Assembly: GCA_045126475.1 (NCBI GenBank)
Contig: JBGVOL010000089.1
Coordinates: 1 to 40,154, forward strand
Source: SVEL01 sp045126475
Lineage (GTDB): Bacteria > Bacillota > Clostridia > Lachnospirales > Lachnospiraceae
Direction: 5' to 3'
DNA: 40,154 nucleotides
Shown in pieces: positions 34,069-40,154 of the stretch (position 1 is its first letter; every line of letters begins with the position of its first letter). A model generated the notes under the pieces. That model ran no database searches and was not told the origin of the DNA. It saw only the letters and a list, made by a program, of their open reading frames with translations. The translations under genes were made by a program, and so were the position numbers.

Positions 34069-34977
34069 TTATTTTCCCCTCCTGTTTAGATACCAAATCA
34101 TTGCTGCAGCAAGAGCTAATACAACAGTGGTAATCAGACTTGCTTCAATACCGTATGCACCACCGTTCCATATATTTTCACCTACGGATTTCAAATTGAA
34201 AATAGCTGTAACAGTTTCATCCTTTCCGCTTACATTTAGTCCGAGAATACAATACAAAATGGCATTCCAAAAAGAATGCAAACCGCAAGCCACCCAGATA
34301 CTCTTAAAACGGATAGTCAGGAGCGAAAATATTATCGAAATCAGTACAAGGTTTGCAACACCAATAACACCATAAACCATGCCACCCTCAAATAACGATG
34401 AGCAATGAGGTATAATAAACAAAACAGTGCTTACCGCTATTGCCACCCGGGTGGAAGTCTTTTCCTTGAGAGTATGTAACACAATTCCTCGGCAAAGAAT
34501 TTCTTCTGTTGCGCCCTGAACTATAAATCCACCGATTAAGAGAACAATCATAAGAATATCGGCGTTTTCAAAAAATCCGTTATATTCAATGTTTCCCGTC
34601 AAAACGATAGCAAAGACAGAAATGACAAGTAAAAGAACACCGATGATAATACCGATAAAATAATTTCCAAACCGTTTTGTCAAGCCCATTTCAGACAAGG
34701 TCTTTTTCTCAATCAGTTTCCAATACAATAAAGCTACACCCGAAACAATAATATAGCCGTAATAAGTAATCAGCGTTATAGTCTGTGGCTCAAACACATC
34801 ACCTACAAGCATATTCTTACCAAGTGCAAAATGTAAAAGTATGACAACACCCTCAGCAAGAAACAATCCCGCAATGTAACACAACCAGAAAGCAAGAATT
34901 TTCTTTACAACAAATAATTCCTTCGGCATTTCAGTTTGGTTATTAAACGGGAGTATATTTTTTAAGAATTGTATCAT
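34069..34977 (-). CDS. CPBP-family intramembrane metalloprotease-like protein
   Basis: 302 aa with eight or so membrane helices. The three motifs of the CPBP (Abi, CAAX-protease-like) family are visible: EEILCRG (~158), a conserved His in FIIPHCSSL (~190), and GLHSFWNAI (~237). In bacteria the family is linked to bacteriocin self-immunity and membrane protein turnover. The start overlaps the TetR stop as TAATG, so it is co-transcribed with and probably controlled by that regulator. Substrate unknown. Confidence 0.9.
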   Translation of the reverse strand: MIQFLKNILPFNNQTEMPKELFVVKKILAFWLCYIAGLFLAEGVVILLHFALGKNMLVGDVFEPQTITLITYYGYIIVSGVALLYWKLIEKKTLSEMGLTKRFGNYFIGIIIGVLLLVISVFAIVLTGNIEYNGFFENADILMIVLLIGGFIVQGATEEILCRGIVLHTLKEKTSTRVAIAVSTVLFIIPHCSSLFEGGMVYGVIGVANLVLISIIFSLLTIRFKSIWVACGLHSFWNAILYCILGLNVSGKDETVTAIFNLKSVGENIWNGGAYGIEASLITTVVLALAAAMIWYLNRRGK

Positions 34978-35552
34978 TATTTCGTTCCTCCCTGTAAATC
35001 ACGAATACCATTCAATATATTTCTTATTGCAAAGTCAAAGGTATCATTCAACGGTGTTGGGTGCCCGTATCCTCCATGACTTTCAATAGAAACAAAACCT
35101 TGCAGAAAACCTCTGAGCATACGGACAATATGCACTTTTTGTTCCTCTTTAAGTCCATAGGCTTCAAGCACTTGAAACAGTATGGACACCGTTCCTTCAG
35201 TTGCTTGAAGATGTTCCTCCGATTGATACATATTATACCATTGCATTGCTTCAAACAAGCCTTTGTGTTCGGCAACAAAATTTCGATAGGCATAGCAGAC
35301 TGCTATGATTGCATCGTCTTTTGCTTTACCTATGGCCGCTCTTGTTATTTCACTTTCCAAAGAACGCCAGCCATACAACATCAGTTCCTTATTCAGTTCG
35401 TCAAGCCCACCGCTAAAATGCTTATACAACGACGGAGATTTAATCCCCAATTCCGTTGCTAACACTTTCATGGTTACATTCGCAATACCTTTTTCATCTG
35501 CCATATTCGCCGCAGCTTCAATAATTGCTTTCTTATCTAATCCCGCTTTCAT
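34977..35552 (-). CDS. TetR/AcrR family regulator
   Basis: 191 aa from ATG 35552 (MKAGLDKKAIIEAA), with AAAGGA upstream; an upstream frame lacks a ribosome site. The N-terminal helix-turn-helix is clear (IANVTMKVLATELGIKSPSLYKHF). The C-terminal domain ends like WHG-type TetR proteins. A consensus promoter and a 6-3-6 inverted repeat precede it, so autorepression is likely. It forms a two-gene unit with the CPBP protease gene. Confidence 0.93.
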   Translation of the reverse strand: MKAGLDKKAIIEAAANMADEKGIANVTMKVLATELGIKSPSLYKHFSGGLDELNKELMLYGWRSLESEITRAAIGKAKDDAIIAVCYAYRNFVAEHKGLFEAMQWYNMYQSEEHLQATEGTVSILFQVLEAYGLKEEQKVHIVRMLRGFLQGFVSIESHGGYGHPTPLNDTFDFAIRNILNGIRDLQGGTK

Positions 35553-35576
35553 TCGGCTATTCCTTTCTAAATAACA

Positions 35577-35591
35577 GCTAATCATATTAGC
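35577..35591 (-). promoter_or_regulatory. Candidate TetR operator
   Basis: GCTAAT-CAT-ATTAGC: 6-bp inverted repeats with a 3-bp spacer, immediately after the -10 box of the tetR promoter, where a repressor would block initiation. Confidence 0.6.
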
Positions 35592-35592
35592 C

Positions 35593-35621
35593 ATTATAGC
35601 ATATGCATCTAAAACTGTCAA
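35593..35621 (-). promoter_or_regulatory. Consensus promoter for tetR
   Basis: TTGACA (35621-35616) and TATAAT (35598-35593), 17-bp spacer, on the minus strand. Confidence 0.75.
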
Positions 35622-35706
35622 CTTGTCACTCAGTTGTTCCTTTGAACCTTTTGAACTATTTGAACTATTTCTTATAAGTTTATAGCACGTAGAATTAGTG
35701 AATAAA

Positions 35707-35746
35707 ATAAGCAGTGTCCTGTATTTTATTACAGACCGCTGCTTAT
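35707..35746 (-). terminator. Terminator after the PEBP gene
   Basis: ATAAGCAG/CTGCTTAT (8 bp) plus an inner CTGTA/TACAG. It lies about 100 bp after the PEBP stop, in a 295-bp interval that otherwise holds only short TTTGAACTA repeats (about 35645-35668). Confidence 0.5.
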
Positions 35747-35847
35747 ATCATTTTCATGTGTTACTGTTACACAAAGGAAAACTACACACATAAAAAAATG
35801 TGCCCTGTGTTTGTTTGAGCAATACAGACAATTTAATTTTTCATATA

Positions 35848-36351
35848 TTAATTCTTGTATATTCCCTTTAGAATAAAATGATCCAAAATATGTCCATCCA
35901 TTTCACGGTAAAGCTCGTTTAACAAAAAACCATTCTTTAAGTCAAGCAGTTTGTCCAACGCAAAAACGTGAAGCTCATATAGGTGTTCTTTGTCGGGTGG
36001 TGTCATCCCTCCATAAAAACAGGACAGCTCTTTTGACTGTTTGTTACCCTGTATACTTGTCCAGCTATTACACCCTTGAATAAAATCTCCTGCTGTCTGA
36101 CTTTCATTATCTTTCAATTCGTTGCGTGTAATATTTGCAGCAATCCAATGTATCCATACAAAGCCACCTGTAACGGGGTAGGCATCTTTATCTTCTAATA
36201 CCAAAGCAAAGGATACTGTATTTTTTGGTTCATTTTCAATTTTGAATGGCAATGAAAACGTGGGAATCCCATTTTCGTTAAATTGTATCCCACGTTTGCC
36301 ATATCGGTCTTTAATTAGACCGTTGATAATTCCTGTACTTGTAACATTCAT
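35848..36351 (-). CDS. PEBP/YbhB-type protein
   Basis: 167 aa, typical of the bacterial phosphatidylethanolamine-binding protein family. The motif core SLPFKIENEPKNTVSFALVLEDKDA, then WIHWIAANI (the conserved His pocket) and YGGMTPPDKEHLYELHVFALD, is clear. Function in bacteria is unproven. The ribosome site GCAAAGGAGG is strong. It has its own promoter at 36375-36403, beside an inverted repeat behind the HxlR gene, so it is probably the target of that regulator. Confidence 0.92.
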   Translation of the reverse strand: MNVTSTGIINGLIKDRYGKRGIQFNENGIPTFSLPFKIENEPKNTVSFALVLEDKDAYPVTGGFVWIHWIAANITRNELKDNESQTAGDFIQGCNSWTSIQGNKQSKELSCFYGGMTPPDKEHLYELHVFALDKLLDLKNGFLLNELYREMDGHILDHFILKGIYKN

Positions 36352-36374
36352 GTTATTTAACCTCCTTTGCCCGT

Positions 36375-36403
36375 ATTATAACAGGGAGAAAAAATAACGT
36401 AAA
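36375..36403 (-). promoter_or_regulatory. Promoter for the PEBP gene
   Basis: TTTACG (36403-36398) and TATAAT (36380-36375), 17-bp spacer. Confidence 0.55.
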
Positions 36404-36405
36404 TT

Positions 36406-36423
36406 ACCCACTTTTTTGTGGGT
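36406..36423. promoter_or_regulatory. Candidate HxlR operator
   Basis: ACCCAC-N6-GTGGGT directly upstream of the -35 box of the PEBP promoter and just after the HxlR stop codon. The position fits an activator or repressor site, and HxlR is the nearest regulator. Confidence 0.45.
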
Positions 36424-36424
36424 A

Positions 36425-36790
36425 TTAATCAGGTAAAACACCTTTCTCAATTAAAATATTTTCCATGCCATTTGCTTTTAAATACTCTATTCCAATATGT
36501 TGCATAATTCTAAGGGCCTCTAATATTTGAAGCCCCATATCTGATGTTAAAGAATACTCCACATGAAGAGGATAACCCTCAAAAGTCTTCTTCTCTATAA
36601 ATCCATACTCTATCAATTCCTTCAATTGTTCTAAAAGCATTTTTTGAGTAATCCCATCAATATCCTTTTCCAGTTTGGATAATGTAGTAGCACCTAATCG
36701 CAATCTCCATAGTATAATTGGCTTCCACTTGCCCTTTATCATATCATGTACTAATTCTAACGGACATGTATATTCATCTCGAATTTTCAA
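36425..36790 (-). CDS. HxlR-family transcriptional regulator
   Basis: About 121 aa from a TTG start (36790, KIRDEYTCPLELVHD), chosen because AAAGGA precedes it and the family typically begins MKIRDEYTCP; an ATG at 36814 extends it by eight residues. The helix-turn-helix region is clear (ELVHDMIKGKWKPIILWRL, then a wing). HxlR proteins are dimeric; they respond to aldehydes, redox or other small molecules through Cys residues (here Cys near the N-terminus). The downstream neighbour is a PEBP gene with its own promoter. Confidence 0.9.
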   Translation of the reverse strand: MKIRDEYTCPLELVHDMIKGKWKPIILWRLRLGATTLSKLEKDIDGITQKMLLEQLKELIEYGFIEKKTFEGYPLHVEYSLTSDMGLQILEALRIMQHIGIEYLKANGMENILIEKGVLPD

Positions 36791-36941
36791 AGTAATCACT
36801 TCCTTTAAGAACACATTGTATAACCTAACGATATTATTTACAAGGTTTTTATCGGTTCAAATTTGGAGTAATTTTTATATCGTAAAATTAACTATTTCTC
36901 TCAACGGTATTTTGCCATTTATGCTCCCCACCACAGACGCA

Positions 36942-36978
36942 AAAAAAGTCCCATAAACACTGAGTTTATAGGACTTTT
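36942..36978 (-). terminator. Terminator after gdhA
   Basis: AAAAAGTCC-ATAAAC pairs with GTTTAT-GGACTTTT around a short loop (36945-36978), T-rich on both sides. Confidence 0.7.
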
Positions 36979-37019
36979 GTTTTTGTCAATATATGCTTGG
37001 TTTTCTTCCTCGCTATAAA

Positions 37020-38354
37020 TTAGCAGATACCCTGAGCTAACATAGCATCAGCAACCTTCTCGAAGCCTGCAATGTTTGCACCTACTACGTAGTTGCCGTC
37101 AAAGCCGTACTTCTTAGCTGCAGCATCAAGATTATGGAAGATATTAACCATAATTGTCTGAAGCTTAGCGTCAACCTCTTCAAATGTCCAGCTGAGTCTC
37201 TCGCTGTTCTGTGACATCTCAAGTGCTGATGTTGCAACACCACCTGCATTTGCAGCCTTGCCCGGTGCAAAGATAACACCGTTCTTCTGTAAGTACTCTG
37301 TAGCCTCGATTGTTGTAGGCATGTTAGCACCCTCAGCAACTGCGATACATCCGTTAGCAACAAGTGCCTTAGCATCATCAATAAGTAACTCATTCTGAGT
37401 AGCACATGGAAGAGCGATATCACACTTAACTGTCCATACGCCTCTTCCCTCATGATATTCTGAGTTTGGTCTGTAATTCTTGTACTCTGTAAGTCTTGCT
37501 CTCTTAACTTCCTTTATCTCCTTAAGAGCTGCAATATCGATACCTTCTGCATCGTATACCCAACCTGTTGAATCAGAAACAGTAACAACCTTTGCACCCA
37601 TCTGTGTTGCCTTCTCAGCAGCATAGATAGCAACGTTACCTGAACCTGATACACATACAGTCTTGCCTGCGATATCAATGTTGTTAGCCTTTAACATTTC
37701 CTTTGTGAAGTAAAGAAGACCATAACCTGTAGCCTCAGTTCTTGCAAGAGAACCACCATATGATAATCCCTTACCTGTTAAAACGCCTTCGTATACGCCT
37801 CTGATTCTCTTATACTGTCCGAACATGTAACCGATCTCTCTTGCGCCTGTTCCGATATCACCTGCAGGAACATCTGTATCAGCTCCGATATACTTGCAAA
37901 GTTCTGTCATAAAGCTCTGGCAGAATGCCATAATCTCTCTGTCACTCTTTCCCTTAGGATCAAAGTCAGAACCACCCTTACCGCCGCCGATAGGAAGACC
38001 TGTCAATGAGTTTTTGAAAATCTGCTCAAAACCAAGGAATTTAATGATACCAAGGTTTACCGATGGGTGAAGTCTTAAACCACCCTTGTAAGGTCCGATA
38101 GCACTGTTAAACTGTACTCTGTAGCCTGTATTAACCTGTACCTGTCCCTTATCATCTACCCAAGGTACACGGAACTTAATCTGTCTTTCAGGATTTACTA
38201 TTCTCTCAAGTAATGCTTCCTTTCTGAACTTCTCCTCGTTCTTATCAACAACAGGACGTAAAGACTCTAAAACCTCCTTAACTGCCTGATGAAATTCAGG
38301 TTCAGATGGGTTCTGCTTTACAACTAACTCAATTACCTCGTCAACATATGACAT
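37020..38354 (-). CDS. gdhA: NADP-type glutamate dehydrogenase
   Basis: 444 aa, the usual length. It makes glutamate from 2-oxoglutarate and ammonia with NADPH. The substrate site GGLRLHPSVN, the catalytic Lys in GGGKGGSDFDPKGKSD, and the dinucleotide fold VCVSGSGNVAIYA are present. Starts at MSYVDEVIELV with AGGAGGAG upstream. It has its own consensus promoter and a terminator, so it is a single-gene unit. It is the main ammonia assimilation enzyme seen in the window. Confidence 0.97.
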   Translation of the reverse strand: MSYVDEVIELVVKQNPSEPEFHQAVKEVLESLRPVVDKNEEKFRKEALLERIVNPERQIKFRVPWVDDKGQVQVNTGYRVQFNSAIGPYKGGLRLHPSVNLGIIKFLGFEQIFKNSLTGLPIGGGKGGSDFDPKGKSDREIMAFCQSFMTELCKYIGADTDVPAGDIGTGAREIGYMFGQYKRIRGVYEGVLTGKGLSYGGSLARTEATGYGLLYFTKEMLKANNIDIAGKTVCVSGSGNVAIYAAEKATQMGAKVVTVSDSTGWVYDAEGIDIAALKEIKEVKRARLTEYKNYRPNSEYHEGRGVWTVKCDIALPCATQNELLIDDAKALVANGCIAVAEGANMPTTIEATEYLQKNGVIFAPGKAANAGGVATSALEMSQNSERLSWTFEEVDAKLQTIMVNIFHNLDAAAKKYGFDGNYVVGANIAGFEKVADAMLAQGIC

Positions 38355-38423
38355 ATAATTTCTCCTCCTTAAAATCCGTCGTCACAAAGCGACTTAATTG
38401 GATCGATTTTTTCTCCGGGGATA

Positions 38424-38452
38424 ATTATAATACAACTTTTTTTTCAGTTCAA
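38424..38452 (-). promoter_or_regulatory. Promoter for gdhA
   Basis: TTGAAC (38452-38447) and TATAAT (38429-38424) with a 17-bp spacer; leader of about 60 bp. Confidence 0.65.
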
Positions 38453-38521
38453 GTATTTTTTGCTTTAACGTGTTAAATTTTTTTACGAATAAAGTGAAAG
38501 AACTGCCAATGGTAACAACTT

Positions 38522-39622
38522 CTACTGACCTGCTGCAGTCGTATCTTCCGTACTGCTCTGTCCTGCACCGGTCATAATATCAAATACCCTCTTAAGCTCT
38601 GCATCTGCTGCAAGTGCCTGGGCAAGTCTGTTCTTTACATCCTGACTCAACTCGCTTATAGCGGAAAGATTAGAACTTTCAGCTATATATCCGTCAAGTT
38701 CTTCTGCCACTGTAGGATTGTGAATATACATTCTCTTTTCCGTATCGTTGTATACCACAATAAATGTCTCTGCACTTGGTGCAAGTGTCTCAATATTGTA
38801 AATCTTTGCATCATACGTTACAAATACAATAAATGCGTTCTCGATGGCACTGTTAAGCTTGTAGCTCTTAACATTCTGGTAAGATTCAATATATTTCTGG
38901 CGGCTCTTAAATGTCTCGACATTAATATTTGTAATATCATCAACGCAATTTGCCACTGCATCCATATCTGCTTTCATGTATGCGGCATCAATATAAGCAT
39001 TAATCAGCACCTGTATTTCTGAATCCGCTGCTTCCGGCTGTATGACATCCTCCGTATCCGGTTGTGCAGTTGTCTCTGTCTGTTGGATTGTTGTTTCCTC
39101 CTTTGTACCGTCGGAAGTCTTATCTTCATTTTTTTCCGTGCCGGATGCAAGGAGGATAATTATTGTAATAACAAGAATAACAGCCAGTCCACCAAGTGCG
39201 CTGAATAAAATCTTCATCGTATTATTGTGATAGAACTCCATCCATTTTCCAAAAACCGGTCTTACGGCATCAAAGATACTGCCTGTCCTGCTTTCTCCCG
39301 ATGATGTTTTATCCTTTTTTACTTTTTCGCCTGTACGCACAACCTTTTTTCCCGGCTGGTTTACTCTCTTTCTGCTCTCTGCAATAATATCACTGTCACG
39401 GCTTAAGAATTCTTTAACTTCACTCTCTGTGTCGTTTTCCGTATCATCTTCTCCGTATGAGGCAATTCTTGCTTCAAGGTCATCATCGAAGTCATCATCA
39501 AAATCATTCTCTATAACTGATTCCGAATATCCGTTTTCTGTTATATCCTCTGCATTGTCGCCCAAATTATCCAACTCTGTATTATTCTCTTCAGATGTTT
39601 TTATTTTATCATGCTTATTCAT
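38522..39622 (-). CDS. Single-pass membrane protein with acidic N-terminus
   Basis: 366 aa. The N-terminal ~85 residues are strongly acidic and disordered (DDDFDDDLE and similar). A basic stretch precedes one membrane segment at ~137-160 (ILFSALGGLAVILVITIIILL). A Thr/Glu-rich linker and a ~160-residue outer domain follow, with an alpha/beta pattern (NAYIDAAYMKADMDAVANCV, then strands) like a small NTF2-like fold. I do not recognise the family. It lies between gdhA and a tRNA with no obvious operon partner. Confidence 0.85.
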   Translation of the reverse strand: MNKHDKIKTSEENNTELDNLGDNAEDITENGYSESVIENDFDDDFDDDLEARIASYGEDDTENDTESEVKEFLSRDSDIIAESRKRVNQPGKKVVRTGEKVKKDKTSSGESRTGSIFDAVRPVFGKWMEFYHNNTMKILFSALGGLAVILVITIIILLASGTEKNEDKTSDGTKEETTIQQTETTAQPDTEDVIQPEAADSEIQVLINAYIDAAYMKADMDAVANCVDDITNINVETFKSRQKYIESYQNVKSYKLNSAIENAFIVFVTYDAKIYNIETLAPSAETFIVVYNDTEKRMYIHNPTVAEELDGYIAESSNLSAISELSQDVKNRLAQALAADAELKRVFDIMTGAGQSSTEDTTAAGQ

Positions 39623-39709
39623 TGTTTTCTCCCAACTTATATAAATGTTTACAAATTACAACAAGTCATTAATATTTTAACAAATTGTTTAAAAAAAATC
39701 AACAAACTA

Positions 39710-39739
39710 TTGCACTTATATGTATTTTGAGTGTATAAT
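39710..39739 (+). promoter_or_regulatory. Promoter for tRNA-Arg
   Basis: TTGCAC (39710-39715) and TATAAT (39734-39739), 18-bp spacer, 13 bp before the tRNA. Confidence 0.6.
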
Positions 39740-39751
39740 ACTAAAGCTGTT

Positions 39752-39823
39752 GCACCTGTAGTCTAATGGATATAACGTACCCCTCCGGAGGGTAAGATAT
39801 GGGTTCGATTCCCGTCAGGTGCA
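39752..39823 (+). tRNA. tRNA-Arg (anticodon CCG)
   Basis: Acceptor stem GCACCTG/CAGGTGC with discriminator A, D-arm with AATGGATA, anticodon stem TACCC/GGGTA with loop CTCCGGA (anticodon CCG, reads CGG), and T-arm ATGGG-TTCGATT-CCCGT. The CCA end is not encoded. A T-rich tract follows. It serves the rare CGG codon. Confidence 0.95.
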
Positions 39824-39824
39824 T

Positions 39825-40154
39825 TTATTTTATCTGTATTTCATGACTTTTTCTGTCAAAATAATACACACTGTCTGACAGTACTTCTTTGGGATCAAGC
39901 TCTGTCCTGTTGATTTCCCTTACCATACTTTCCAGTTCTTTTCTTTGTATACCGCATTTTTCAGGCACAATTATAAGTTCATGAATACTGCTTGGCAATA
40001 TAAAAAAATTGTCATTCAGTTTTTCTGAAACAGACTTTAAAATATCATTGAAAATGATATAAACGGCCCCATTAAGCTTTGTATGATTTGTAAGAACGTA
40101 CAGTAAACTGTCTCTTCCTGTGTCAAACATCTCCATTGCCTGCTCCATTTCAGA
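39825..40154 (-). CDS. DUF5688-like protein, N-terminally truncated by the window edge
   Basis: The last ~109 codons of a gene that continues off the right edge; the frame is open to the final base. The visible part (LLYVLTNHTKLNGAVYII, then FFILPSSIHELIIVP and EVLSDSVYYFDR) matches my memory of the C-terminal part of DUF5688 proteins, common in Lachnospiraceae and of unknown function. The stop lies 1 bp beyond the tRNA-Arg 3' end, on the opposite strand, so the two converge. Confidence 0.75.
   Translation of the reverse strand, partial: SEMEQAMEMFDTGRDSLLYVLTNHTKLNGAVYIIFNDILKSVSEKLNDNFFILPSSIHELIIVPEKCGIQRKELESMVREINRTELDPKEVLSDSVYYFDRKSHEIQIK

Noticed and set aside
39675..39693. TTTTAACAA-TTGTTTAAAA palindrome as a Rex site
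   Set aside because: The half-sites are in the reverse order to a Rex box, and the region is generally A/T-rich.

Overview
The window is about 40 kb of low-GC Firmicutes chromosome, most likely from a motile member of the Lachnospiraceae. This rests on recognisable family types: a FliB-like flagellin lysine methylase, a methyl-accepting chemotaxis protein, a membrane GGDEF protein, Rex, a Re-citrate-synthase-like enzyme, NADP-type glutamate dehydrogenase and a DUF5688-like protein. Shine-Dalgarno sites are strong (AGGAGG-type), and most genes are on the minus strand. The species cannot be fixed from the sequence alone.

Layout. 1-4.2 kb: two ECF sigma factor/membrane-partner pairs (1-1669 and 2722-4198), separated by a plus-strand lipoprotein whose start looks frameshifted. 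4.28-7.67 kb: an AT-rich accessory block downstream of rlmH. It holds a stand-alone reverse transcriptase preceded by a retron-like inverted-repeat leader, a 150-aa protein of unknown function, a three-gene DUF4160 cassette, and a gene split by a stop codon. Its right side carries repeats of the rlmH 3' end that resemble SCC-type attachment sites. 7.67-12.6 kb: rlmH, a LysM protein, the FliB-like methylase, an ABC-F ATPase and a nicotinamidase-like hydrolase. 12.9-14.43 kb: a PD-(D/E)XK-like protein behind a long leader with a 62-bp tandem repeat array, then a multibranched structure and a 44-bp-arm inverted repeat that contains the yebC stop codon. 14.4-21.6 kb: yebC, a CorC/HlyC-type membrane protein, and a rex - coiled-coil protein - acpS - nnrDE - alr - mazF run, with a Rex-box candidate in front of rex. 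21.8-23.75 kb: a second ABC-F gene on the plus strand. 23.75-25.03 kb: mostly non-coding DNA with a 921-bp locus bounded by perfect 18-bp inverted repeats, holding two large self-complementary structures around three ~73-bp tandem repeats. 25.0-32.2 kb: the citrate/homocitrate-synthase-family gene, a chemoreceptor and a heterodimeric ABC exporter. 32.3-40.15 kb: a GGDEF protein, a TetR-CPBP protease operon, an HxlR-PEBP pair, gdhA, an acidic single-pass membrane protein, tRNA-Arg(CCG) and a truncated DUF5688-like gene.

How the parts fit. The core genes cover peptidoglycan precursor supply (alr), carrier-protein activation (acpS), NAD(P)HX repair, redox sensing (rex), translation and ribosome care (rlmH, two ABC-F, tRNA), and carbon/nitrogen entry (citrate synthase-like, gdhA). 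The most unusual material is non-coding: the leader of the reverse transcriptase, the 62-bp array, the yebC-end inverted repeat and the 921-bp locus. None of these is explained by the protein genes. All functional statements are from motif reading by eye; no database search or folding program was run.
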